Assembly (NCBI GenBank): GCA_016081115.2
Contig: CM071930.1
Coordinates: 47,591,335-47,655,334, forward strand
DNA: 64,000 bases
DNA from: Rehmannia glutinosa
Lineage: Eukaryota > Streptophyta > Magnoliopsida > Lamiales > Orobanchaceae
Direction of reading: 5' to 3'
Shown here: positions 48,238 through 58,676 of the stretch, piece after piece
Numbering within the stretch: position 1 is the first letter of the stretch
Layout of the letters: each line of letters starts with the position of its first letter
Position numbers and translations under genes: made by a program
The notes under the pieces: model-generated
The model's input: only the letters and a program-made list of their open reading frames with translations
What the model was told of the DNA's origin: nothing
The model's database searches: none

Positions 48238-48743
48238 ATGGCAGCTTATGCAGCGCTGGTTTCTCTCATTAATATTATGGAGCAGATCCAAAATCATCCT
48301 CGCCTTTCCATTTCTCTTGACAAGAAACAGATGGAATCTCTTCGCAAGAAGGTCGGTTTCTTGCAAGGTTTTATGGAGGGACATTATTATGGAGGTAGCG
48401 AAGAAGCACAAGTTTTGGAGAGTCAAATTGCGTCTGCAGCTTATGCACCTGAAGCTGTAATTGAATCTCATATAATGGATCATATTGTTGTTGGTCGCGT
48501 TTTGTTGCTTGATCTACAAAAAGTAATAGAAGATATAGATTTCTTCGGTGAAAAAGTTATGAAGGTTAAGGAGAAGAGAAGATCCAAATCCAATGATCTG
48601 CAGTCCACTTACACCACGTATGTGACTTTATCAAGACCACTTACCACTGGCGACAATATTATGGTAGGATTTGAGGACAAGTTGATTCAACTTAAGGACT
48701 CCCTCACTGGACAACAATCTAATCGGCAAATCATCCCAATTGT
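48238..48743 (+). pseudogene. R1-like NLR copy C, N-terminal part only
   Basis: An uninterrupted frame from the ATG at 48238 runs through the coiled-coil region (AAYAALVSLINIMEQIQNH, KVGFLQGFMEG) and the linker (MVGFEDKLIQLKDSLTGQQSNRQIIPIV). It stops exactly before the P-loop glycines, where a minus-strand LTR begins at 48744. The frame stays open for another 55 codons into the LTR, so an LTR-ended coiled-coil protein is conceivable but not supported. It has fewer lesions than copies A and B, so it was probably broken last. Confidence 0.85.
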
Positions 48744-49529
48744 TGTATTGGTAAGTGAAAGAATTATAGAACGGATAAATAGAAAAAGTTTTGCAGTGCA
48801 AGGATGCGATTGCAGATGTGATCACATTCACAATCACATGCAACGAAATTTTGAAAATAGTAACAAGACACATGAATTAAAAATTGTCTACAAGCCAACA
48901 AACTTGTAGACGTGCCAATATGGCGAAACTTTCCACTAGTAAAAATTATTTGATTATGTATATAAAAATACTAAAACCAACTAGTAGAAACTCAATGAAA
49001 AACTCTTATCTAGAGTATATCTGATCTATGTAATTCAACACATCCAAAAAAGACATGTGTAGACTTCGTTAATCATAATACAAAAAACAATGGATGAAAA
49101 GCTAACAAACACAATCTGCAAGACTGAATGTAATATCAGATGTAGTCACATTCGAGATTACATCCAGGGCAGTGAGACTCCTTGTGCTTGAATGACTCTT
49201 AATTCTCTCAAGACTCTTGTAACTCTGTGGTATTTCTTGTGTATTGATTATGCACGTCCTCTTCCCTTTATATAGCCGTCCAAACCCTTCAGGAGACCTA
49301 ATACACAAGGAAAAGAAGATATATACAAATATATGACAAGTAAATCACTTATGTTAGGAAACAAGATAACTATCCAAGAGTTCTTATATATTAATATCAT
49401 ATCAAAATGATTTCTTTCCTAATCTAAATAAGTCATAATCATAGCATAAGTCTAGAAAGACAAAATAAATCAAAATCCAATCTTTATAATTTGGAAATTA
49501 TTTTTGGTGATAAACAAAACGCCCTAACA
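48744..49529 (-). repeat. copia LTR in minus orientation, cutting NLR copy C
   Basis: Read on minus it starts tgttagggcgttttg (49529) and ends caataca (48744). A TATA candidate, ctatataaaggg, lies near 49275-49264. Just outside its minus-strand start is a polypurine tract (ggcaaaagggaggagat, 49546-49530). It is therefore the 3' LTR of an element running right to left. The other LTR is not found in the window. Confidence 0.75.
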
Positions 49530-49985
49530 ATCTCCTCCCTTTTGCCTTTCTGGACAAAACACTTATCAAGCACAAAACAAACTAACTCCCCCTAAATATA
49601 ACAACTCCCCCTAAATATCATGCTGAGTAAAAATACTGAAGCAGATGTAATCACATTTTAGATCACCTTCATGATTGCAACAAAAATATCATAAAAGAGT
49701 TTTATCAAGTTATCAACTACCAAAAACAAATAAACCTAGCTAGAGAATAGTGTTTAATACATTCTAGATTTAAATATTATAAAGTTCATTAGTGGAAACA
49801 TTCGTATCCATCTATCCATCAAACTCAAATAGAAGACCTACATCGCCTTCACCTGTTCAGCCAATGGTGCAGCACCAGCAACATCTTGGGCTACAACATT
49901 TTCAGTCGCAGGTACCTCAGTCTCCATAACTCCCCCTTGAGCAGTGCTTAGTCCAGCTACATTTTCTCCCCCTTTTGGGCTTGTT
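49530..49985 (-). mobile_element. 3' internal remnant of the minus-strand copia element
   Basis: Read on minus, a short frame gives a Val/Glu/Ala-rich peptide (METEVPATENVVAQDVAGAA) with a stop at the end, followed by non-coding sequence with two 'tatttagggggagtt' polypurine phrases. It resembles in character the plus-strand remnant at 50283-53690. The internal region is cut near 49985, with no pol remaining. Confidence 0.6.
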
Positions 49986-50282
49986 TGTTCCGTGTTAAAT
50001 ATTTTAATTGCCTGAGTGTTTTCATTTTGTTTTTAACTTATGCATGGAGATAAAAATACATTTGCAGGAGTTAATTTTGATGTGATTGTTTAATTTGACT
50101 TGAACAATTGAATGCCACATGAAAAAATAATTATGTAATTGTTTTTAGATGATTTCATATCCTAAAGAAACTTCACATATATATAGTCTCGTGCTTAGTT
50201 TACTTTATATTACTAGTAAGATGCACGTGAGTTGCGCGTGTTGCACTTCATTTTATTAATTTAATTAAATTTAAAAAGAAAC
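49986..50282. other. short AT-rich spacer
   Basis: No gene is visible. A 'catttgcaggagtt' phrase near 50061 is also present near 47481, hinting at shared small repeats. Confidence 0.4.
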
Positions 50283-53200
50283 GATTCTGCCCCGGAAGGC
50301 AAATTGTAAAGAAGTAGAAGACTCGAAGCGGTGGCTTGAGAGACGAAGAAGAAGAACAAGTTGCTAAGGCTGCTGATAAGCCTGCAGCTGAGTCTTTTGC
50401 AGTGGAGTCAGCCATTCGTATTATGGTTGCGGCTTTAGATAAGAAGGAGGAAGAAGTCCCCTTGGAGATGCACTCCAAGAGACGACTTGTTTTGAAGTAC
50501 GTTGCAGCAGCCCCTGTTGAAACGGCTGCAACAGACACATTGGCTTATGTGCCCTCAGCAACTGAGCAAGTTGAAGAAGAGATTGTTGATCACATAGCTG
50601 CATCTTTGATTGAAAAAGCAGTTGTTGAGACAATTGTTGGAGGTGATGATTCCATCTTGCCCCATGTTGAGGAGGAGAGTTGCCCAAGACCCTGTTGCCT
50701 CAGATGAACCGTGATCCCCTGCTTATCCTCAGATAAGATGTCAGGTTGCGTGCATGGAGGCTATGGAAACTGAGCAACAACTGAGTCCAGTTCATGAGGC
50801 CAGAGATGATTGAAGAAGAATAATAGCTTCTTGACTTTTTGGACAACGCAATGTTGTGTTGGCTCTAGATGAATTATACTCCTGCACCATCCTCTTCGAG
50901 AAGAAGGAGGCCGAGAAGGCGAAGACCCTTGAGAAAGGTAAGGCTCATGAGCCTCATATCTGCCTCTTCACTGATGCCAATATCCCAGACTGTGGAGACA
51001 ACAGTGATGAAGATGAACCCATCAAAGGAGCTGATGCGATTGAAGTCGCCACCGAGAAGCCATGAAAGAGTCCCATGAGCTGTACGAGCAAGCAAAGCTA
51101 AAGGATGTTGGAGAATCATCATTGATTCTCTCTCCAACTCCCATGATCCAGGATGTGGTGAGGGTCTGAGGGACTTAGATGCACTCACCTCCCTATCTCA
51201 CTCAATGTGACAAGACACAAGGGAGGTTGGCGATGATACTGGTATCGAAGATGTTGAGGAGGTAACCTAGTGGATCCACGCCCTAAGGAAGCTGTTGAGA
51301 CAACTCAGGAATTGACTGAACATTAAAGAGATACAGCCAAGTCCCTGGTAATAGTTGACCCCATCGAATAGCCATCAGCTGGTGAGCCAGCTGAGGGGGA
51401 AACTGATCACACTGCAGCCAGGTCGGAGGAGGCTGCAAAGGACAAAGAAATTGTGAAGTTAGGAGGCGAAGGTGTGATTACTGAAAAGGATGTTGTTGCT
51501 GCCAGTGAAGTTGTGATGGTTGAAACTGTCACAACTGAGGCCCCAACAACACTGAAGGCCAATGAAGTTACAGAAGCCCAAATTCCGATAACTAAGGCAC
51601 AGGATGGAGTGGAAAATACCATGGCAGTTGAGACTGCTGCTCCTGAAAGTGCAATTCAAGAGGTTGAGACTTTGAAGGATGCCCATGTTGAAGACCTAGC
51701 AGCAGCTAAGTCTGTTGCGGGGAATGTAAAAGGCTTTTCAGCAGTTGAGTCTATTGCAAAGGTAACTAAGACCCTATAGCGGTTGAGACTATAAGGGGGA
51801 ACGTTTTTATTTTTGGTGATTGCCTAAGTTTCCAGAATCCGAGTCCACTGAACATGGTGATTGATACTCTCATTGACTCTGAAGCTGAATATTCCGATAT
51901 TGCTGAAGATTTTGAAGAATCAACAGAGTCAGACAAAGAGGCCAGGGACTTGGAAGACAAAATGAAGTACACCAAAATGATATTTGTGCTAGTTGATGGG
52001 CCATCCCCACTAGCTCAATCTCCTGCCGTGATGCTGCTGAGGCAGCTGAGGCAACAGTAACTCAAAAGGAGAAATCAATCGTCATTTGGAGAAGTCATGA
52101 GACAAAGAGAGCACAATTAGCTCAGCAGGCTTCCGCAACTGAGGCAAAAAGAGTTGTTAGCCAGGGTCAAAAACGAAGTATTTCCGAAGGAGAAGTGGTT
52201 ACTTTCTTGGGACTAAGTGGCATCATCACTTTCCATTTATTAAAGAGATTCCCTATGAAGCTGAATCTGCAGAGGAGGTTGCACGCTACAATGTACAAGT
52301 TTACCCAGCTGGCCTACACGTTCCATCGGAGACAATGATCGTTCCATTTGGCCATGATTTTGAATCATTATTTCCCGAGGATTCAAAAGTCCAGAAGCAG
52401 CAGACTTTCAACGTGCCTTTCGAGAAATGTACGAGAAAATGGAAGCCATGGAGAAAGGATTTGTTGAATTAAATTACAAGATCGACAATCATGACGCCAC
52501 CATTACATGAGACATCCGTGAAGTAGTGCTAAGGATCAGAGAATGGGCTCAACAAACCAAAGCACTCCGCAGAGAGCAAGTTGGTTACTTTAGACAACTA
52601 TTTTCAAAGTTGGTTGTGTGGGGAGCTGACCAAGTTTCTTTCCAGCAAAGGCAAAAGGACAACATCAATAGAATGGAGAGAAGCCATCTCGCAGGCATGG
52701 AGCTGCTGCTGCAGATGAACATGGAAAAGAGGATAGAGAATATGGAAGCATCTTTGAAGGCTAAGATTCTTGCAATGAAGAATCATCTATATTCACTCAG
52801 CTACGATCAGAAGGCAGCAGACTCCGTTACTCATAAGAAGCTCGACTATCTTCTTAAGTTAGCTCACTTTCCACAAACTTCTACACAAGGTGATGATGCC
52901 AAAAAATGGAAGATAAGTCGGAAAAAACCCTTATGAAGATTATTCTCAAATCCAATGGAACCACCTCACTCCATTCATAAATACCTCAAGATTTGTCAGC
53001 TGAAGAAAAACCTGACTTAGCTTTTCAGGGGAACAAGGCTGAAATTGAAAAGCTAGATAGAAGTCAAGGGGCAGAATCCAGAAGCTTAAAGACCAATTTG
53101 GAGGTCCACCAGCAGGCAAACTCCCAAATGATGAAAGAGAAGAAGCTACTTCCCCTTCTTGTCCATTGGAAGAAAGGTCCAATGAAGAGTTTGATACTCT

Positions 53201-53690
53201 TCTATCAGAATGATACTATGAGGGAATGAAGTTAGCTGATGCGTGGGATTTGTACTGGGAGAAGGGACTAAAATATGTTGAAAAGACAATGAAGCAGCCA
53301 ACTCAGGAAAAGCCTTCCAAGGGTCAGCCCAGTCAAATTCTCAGGGGAGAAGGCCCTGCCAGAGGAAGAGGAAGAGATTACAGTCTGTGGGAGAGGCAGA
53401 AGCTCTCCACCAAAGAGTCTAAGTGGAATCATGTGAATCAACCCTCTAAAAAAAGACTCCATATATTGGATGGGCTACGATGAAACCAAGAATAGAGAAG
53501 CTTCTCACAGAACAGTCGACTTAGAGCGAAAATACAAAGAAGATGCTCAAAGGATTCAGAGAATGGAGGATGAGAAGCTGAAAGCTGACAATGAAAGAAG
53601 AAAGAGAAAAGAAGAAGAGGAAAGAAGAAGATCGCCACATGCGAGAAGATGAGAAGAAAGAAGAAAGAGACAACAGAGGCGCTAGAAGAT
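50283..53690 (+). pseudogene. accessory coding remnant of a copia element (envelope-like position)
   Basis: A series of plus-strand frames is broken by stops. First come acidic, Val/Ala/Glu-rich segments (AAAPVETAATDTLAYVPSAT near 50510, VVMVETVTTEAPTTLKANEV near 51510). Next is a helical, coiled-coil-like segment (LRIREWAQQTKALRREQVGY, then NMEKRIENMEASLKAKILAM; 52526-52800). Last is a Glu/Arg/Lys-rich end (RRKRKEEEERRR, 53610-53640). No gag, integrase or RT is seen. It lies directly upstream of a polypurine tract and LTR. Sirevirus-type copia elements have such an extra ORF between pol and the 3' LTR. That lineage is inference. Confidence 0.55.
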
Positions 53691-53697
53691 AGCTGTA

Positions 53698-53971
53698 GAA
53701 ATTTTGTTGTATTTTTACAAATTCTTGTAAATACACAAAATAATGTAAGTGCTGAATGAGTCATTAATAAAATGATAGATTATTTTCAATTATTTTATTT
53801 CAGCACTATATGATGTATTTAAGTTTTGGCATCATCAAAAATAGGGTGTTAGGAAATTTATTTGTATTTTTACAAATTCTTGTAAATACACAAAATAATG
53901 TAAGTGCTGAATGAGTCATTAATAAAATGATATATTATTTTCAATTATTTTATTTCAGCACTATTTGATGA
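53698..53971 (+). repeat. direct repeat of about 118 bp spanning the LTR border
   Basis: 53698-53815 and 53853-53971 share 'gtatttttacaaattcttgt', 'aataatgtaagtgctgaatg' and 'ttttatttcagcacta' almost unchanged. The second copy is the start of the LTR; the first lies just upstream of the polypurine tract. Confidence 0.9.
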
Positions 53972-55538
53972 TGCTTAGAAAACTTAAATTAGAAAGTTGG
54001 CACCCAATATTCTATATATATTTCAACTTTGTAATAGTTAGAATAAGAGCTGAGTTATACATCAGCCAAGTTGAAGATGCAGAAGACTTATTGGAGAAAT
54101 GCTGAAAAGATTCAGCTGTGTCGCACATGAGTGGCCAAGAAGATCTTCAGTCAATTAATGCGATTGTGTCTTTTAGTAGACTTACAACGAGTCGTCAAGA
54201 GTCAAGAAGAAGACTCAACTAAAGGGGTAAAACAACTGAAGGCAATATTCTAAAAAGCGATAGGCGCTAGTCGGGCGGCAGGTTGGGGCCTAGCGCCTAG
54301 GCGGAGTCTACGCGGGGTTAGGCGGGACCTAGGCAGGGTTAGGCGGGGCCTAATCGGAAAAAAAGTGTAGGTGGACAAGGGGAGCCTAGCGCTTGGCGGG
54401 GACTAATCGGGGCTAGGCGGGGATTTTTAGAACAATTGGCCTGAAGGACATAGAGAAAGTTGAAGAAGTCTGTTGCAAAGAAAAGTCAAGACTTAGCCAA
54501 ATTGGTAAGGGACATACCTGCAACCTTAAAAGTTGTCTCACTGAAAGAGTGCAAGTAGTAGGAGCCAATGGAATGCTTGCAGAAACCTGGTACAACTCAG
54601 GCACCTGCAGGTAGTTAGCGGTTGGGTCAACATCAAAAGCTGCAAAACAAGACAAGCCAACGAATAAAAAGTAAAGTTTGAATTTATCTATCCCTTCAAC
54701 GGACCAATTTCAAACTATCAATATAAAAGGCTGAGAAATTTTCAGAGAGAAGAATGTGACATACAAGCAAGCATCTGCAACATTCTCTCAATCTAAAATT
54801 CTCATATCCTCAGGCCTAACCATTTGAAGTGATTCTATCCAACACAACTCAGTCAAGGAACGAAGCAAATTTCAAAAGTTAAGAGGAAAACCCTTCCAAA
54901 AAACAAGGGGTCTGCATATCCACGAAGTGAAGGAAGTGCAGTAAGGTTCAAGTTAAAACCTGGTTCAAATCCATCGGAGGGCTACGTATCAAGTCCGAAG
55001 GGTTTGGAGCTGAAGTAGTGATGCAACTGCCTTACAAAGAGCTAAGTCCAATGAGTGAAGTCATCTGTGTGATCAAGGCTTACTCAAACTGTATTTGTAC
55101 TCTTGTAACAAGTCAAGTTGCATTAGTATATTCCTCCTGGAGTAGGAGAAGAGTGTAGTAGAGGAATTACCTCATCCTCGAACCGCTATAAAATTATTTT
55201 TGTCTCATTTACTTTCAAGCACTTTACATTCTAGCATATTTATTTACTTGTGCTTGTTTGCTTATCCAAATGATAATAACTAAGATAAAAAAAAATGTTG
55301 AAAACCATGCCTTAAAAAGGGTGTAAGACTTCTGTCTAAAACCAAGAAAACTGATTTTATAAAAAGCTAACTTCACTCAACTGAGTTACTCTATCAACAG
55401 CTCTCTCAGTCTTTGAATGGAGGTTTGACCCAGTTGTATCTCAAAGACTTGGCTATTTTCTTTTGAAAACTCTGAATTGATTTGAAATCAAAAAATCGGT
55501 TAAGTCTATTCAACCTCCCCTTCTAGGTTTAACTGACA
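53847..55538 (+). repeat. copia-type LTR of about 1.7 kb, plus orientation
   Basis: It starts tgttaggaaat right after a polypurine-like 'catcatcaaaaataggg' and ends ctgaca in the typical context 'ctattcaacctccccttcta' then 'ggttt'. A TATA candidate, tataaaag, lies near 54721. The next bases, ccccttggtacctac, resemble a degraded tRNA-Met primer site. The segment therefore has features of both a 3' LTR (upstream PPT) and a 5' LTR (downstream PBS). A tandem or recombined arrangement is possible. Confidence 0.6.
54252..54426. repeat. G-rich 'taggcggggc' repeat inserted in the LTR
   Basis: About ten variants of 'ctaggcgggg' run in one sense, with 'gcgcctaggcg' mixed in. The composition is unlike the AT-rich surroundings. 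Closely spaced G runs give potential for G-quadruplex formation on this strand (inference). Similar 'taggcgcctaggcgg' repeats are dispersed in plant genomes. Confidence 0.65.
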
Positions 55539-56399
55539 CCCCTTGGTACCTACAAGGAATTCTTTTTTTTTTTTTTTTTTTTTTGACATTTTATAGAACT
55601 TGCAATATTTATGATAACATGGTATTAATTTTTTTGGTAAGGCTTTCTTCCTTTCTTAACATTGTGATAGATACTGTTTGGTCATTACATTGTCGAATTT
55701 GGCATTAAGATTCCTAATTTCAGATTCATGTCTGAGCGAGCAAGCGAGGCCTCAATTTGGGAGTCTGTCTTAGTTATTGTGTAATGTTTCTGGGTTTGGC
55801 TTCTAATTGTCAAGAAACTACCGATGAGATAATTTCATCGAGCTGCTTTTAAAGTACGGTTGTGGTAATTATCCTACTTTTCTCCTGTTGTTTCTGGCCG
55901 ATGTATTATCTCTACAACAAGCTTTTGAAGAATGCCCATGATCGAAAACATTGTTATTTATGGTAGCTGTGATAATTCATTCCTTGCTCAAGTCCCAACA
56001 TTGAATCCTTGGTTAAGTTTAGTATTATTGTCAAACCTTGGTAGGTGGAAAAAAACTATAAACTTTCAGATTCAAGTGGAAAGTTAATTAGCTAAATTAA
56101 TTAATGAAATCCAATTGTGTATGAAACCAAACCAACTACAATAATGGCTGCCGATCTAGATGTAGCTGTGCTTATTTCTTTTTACACATTTTGAACCATA
56201 ATTGTAAATATTAGAGCTAATTTTGTCCAAAATTCAAAATCATCTTCCTTAACTATGACGTTGTTCATATTTTTCAATATATTTGTGGTTTGCTTCGCCC
56301 TTCAACATGTTTAGCTCATAATTTAACTATATTAGGTATCTTACATCATGTCTTAATCTGTATAAATTATTCTTTTAATTTTTGTGTTCCATAGGTTTG
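55539..56399. other. non-genic stretch with poly-T tract
   Basis: A T run of about 22 at 55563-55584 follows the LTR. The rest is AT-rich with no supported coding. The left arm of the large inverted duplication may begin within its right part. Confidence 0.45.
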
Positions 56400-57826
56400 G
56401 ACTCCATGGAGGCTCATAAAAGTTGAAAAATGGACACCATCACAATGATAAGCTCAAAAAAACAAGACATTTCACCAGCTTATTTGTGCTCGGAAAGGTA
56501 AAGACAAGAATACATTTGTTTCTACGCATGAGGGTGACGAGGATATGGATGTTGAATATAAAGATACACAATCAACAGTATCGACTTGAGGTCGTGTAAA
56601 GCTAAATAGCTGGTCATCCAAAGGAGTCGGTATAAAGAAGAATGTTGATTTTAATAATAGGCGTGGACAACCAATAGGAAAAGCAGCAGCTGACATGCAA
56701 AGCTTCATTGGACTCCTCGCCCGGGAGAAAGTTAATATTACTAACAACACATGGAAGCAGGAGTCGGAAAGTGCTAAGAATCTGATTTAGGACACTGTTA
56801 ATGTAAGTATAAAATGATATTTTGTTCTTTTTTGCATCTTATAATTTCTTTTGGATCTCGAACCAAGAATCTGATTATTTTTTTGTTTTCTACTTTCTTT
56901 TTATAGTTGATATTCAATATGGACCGAAAATGGAAGAAGTATGTTTGTCCTCAACAAATTCAAAATGACGTTAATATAAAACCACCCTCACCAAGAAATT
57001 ATTATAAAAAATAAGGATAAACATGAGAATTTGAAACGACCACCTCGTGGACATGAGATTACACAAAAGGATTGGAGTTCTTTTTTGATTAGTCGTATGT
57101 ATTAAAGTTTCAAGGTAAGATTCTTAATTTAACCATTTTATAATAAGCTTATCACTATCTGTTGATAATAAAGAATTGGAATATGTTGATATTTGATCAT
57201 AATCTGTTTTATATATTAAATTTTTTAGAAACCAAGTGATGAACAAAGGGAGAGAGGTAAAACAAATAAATACCACCACTGACTTGCTCGTAAAGAATAT
57301 GCAGGATTGGAACTCGATATAGTAAGTATTGATTAAATATCTTTAGCATTGCAGTATGAATTTGCACATGTGTTAAATTATCAAAGTCTTGTCTTACATT
57401 TTCAATTTTTACTTGCAGAAAGTGAACTATGTGATGATGATGATGACATAAATCGAGCTATTCTTTAGAAGAACGGACAGGTCAATAAAAAAGTAATAGA
57501 TTGAAAAAGACGATTTGAAGCGAATAGTTGAAAAGATTATAAGTAAACACAAATATTATTAATTTCATCATGTCGAAGACTCATATTTTTTTGTAATTGC
57601 ATATATTTAATTTTTTTATTTCAGTGACTTCTAGTTTTTATAATTATTTACTTTTTGTGTGCACAACAGGATAGTGTTATAGAGATAAAGAAGGAGGGGA
57701 AGCTAAAATTTGAAGGATCAAAAGAAGGGTATCCTCACAAAGGCACTTGATTGTCAAGAACATGTTGGACATGTTAGGGGTTTAGGACGGGATATCACGC
57801 CTACAATGCCCTTACACATGATAGCC
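56400..57826 (+). pseudogene. transposase_24-type (Ptta/En/Spm) gene, left arm of inverted duplication
   Basis: Plus-strand exons: one with MQSFIGLLAREKVNITNNTW (56695-56755), ended by a stop and a GT at 56802; one with HEITQKDWSSFLISRMY (57052-57103); one with LARKEYAGLELDI (57283-57320); and a final stretch near 57715 leading into GLGRDITPTM and stopping at 57834. The phrase RGLGRDITP corresponds to the RGxGxxxTP motif of this plant transposase family. Stops at several points make it inactive. The same exon and intron order is found inverted in the right arm (62943-64000). Confidence 0.75.
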
Positions 57827-57871
57827 CTTTTATAAGTGTAACGACATTGTAAGAGTGATATCCCGTCCTAA
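57782..57871. repeat. centre of the large palindrome (hairpin)
   Basis: ttaggacgggatatcac at 57782-57798 is repeated inverted, perfectly, at 57855-57871. Inside, acaatgcccttacac pairs with gtgtaacgacattgt with two mismatches. About 17 bases remain as a loop around 57827. The CACTA element begins right after it, at 57872, using taa (57869-57871) as target site. Confidence 0.9.
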
Positions 57872-57884
57872 CACTACAAGAAAA

Positions 57885-58205
57885 CTGCTGATAGACACCA
57901 CCGAAAAGACACCGGTTTTAAGACTTTACTGGTGTCTTTTCCCATATAACACCGGTTTTGTAAGAAACCGGTGTCTAATTAGTGCTGTCGTTTGATAAAC
58001 AACACCGGTTTCCTAGAACCGGTGTCTATTGTAAAACAATTTCCCAAATAGACACCGGTTTTGGCATCGGATTTTGAAACCGGTGTCGATATATATAAAT
58101 TATTTTAGATTAGACACCAGATCTTTCGACACCGGTTATAAAACCGATGTCTTTATTTTTTAACACCAGATATTTAGACACCGGTTTTACAACCGGTGTC
58201 GTTAG
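57885..58205. repeat. left subterminal repeats of the CACTA element
   Basis: More than ten copies of 'acaccggtttt' and its inverse 'aaaccggtgtc' in both orientations. The core accggt is palindromic. Such subterminal repeats are the usual binding sites of CACTA TNPA-type proteins (family knowledge). Confidence 0.9.
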
Positions 58206-58267
58206 TCCCTTAAGTAATTAGGGTAATTATCAGCAGAAAAGAAAACCAAGCGTAAGGCCTGCACCTT

Positions 58268-58385
58268 TCTCCCCGTCTCCCATCCGCCTCTCTCATCTCT
58301 CCCCTGCGCCTCTCTCCCCGTCTCCCGTCCGCCTCTCTCACCTCTCCCCTGCGCCTCTCTCTCTCACCTCTCCCCTGCGCCGCGC
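58268..58385 (+). repeat. CT-rich tandem repeat
   Basis: Units of 'ctctctccccgtctccc' and 'ctctcacctctcccctgcgc' alternate. It lies between the left subterminal repeats and the captured exon, in the position of a 5' leader. Confidence 0.8.
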
Positions 58386-58495
58386 CCGTCGCCTCCGCCG
58401 TCACTTCTGTCCCCTCCCTCCGGTCGCCATCCCTCGAGCTTTCGTAGTCGTTTGATATTTAGTAAGCCCTAATCTAGGGCAAATCTGATTGCACC

Positions 58496-58528
58496 ATGAG
58501 GAAGAAGCTCGATACTCATTTTCCCGCT
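58496..58528 (+). pseudogene. captured first exon of an NC2-alpha/DRAP1-like gene
   Basis: atg at 58496 opens MRKKLDTHFPA, followed at once by gtaagt. Plant NC2-alpha (Dr1-associated corepressor, histone-fold TBP regulator) proteins start MRKKLDTRFPA, with the next residues beginning ARIKKIM. I recall this from the family and have not searched. The downstream histone-fold exons were not found in the element. The piece is short, so the match is suggestive rather than proven. Confidence 0.6.
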
Positions 58529-58643
58529 GTAAGTTTTGATCTCTCTGCTTTGTCTTTACTTTTCTCGATTTAAAAATAATTTAATAAATAAAAAATGACC
58601 TTCTCGTGTAGCAGTCACCATCTAGGGCAAATCTGATTGCGCC

Positions 58644-58676
58644 AAGAGGAAGAATCTCGATACTTGTTTTTCCGCT
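58644..58676 (+). pseudogene. second, degraded copy of the captured exon
   Basis: The preceding bases (tctagggcaaatctgattgc) and the exon are duplicated from the copy 148 bp upstream. Here the atg is aag and the peptide reads RKNLDTCFSA before gtaagt. The duplication therefore includes leader, exon and donor site. Confidence 0.6.

Noticed and set aside
48238..48909. 223-codon frame as a functional coiled-coil-only resistance protein
   Set aside because: The last 55 codons are read from a minus-strand LTR. The break falls exactly at the P-loop, so it is a truncated NLR.
58210..58404. Minus-strand Arg/Glu/Gly-rich repetitive frame
   Set aside because: It is the complement of the CT-rich tandem repeat in the CACTA element.
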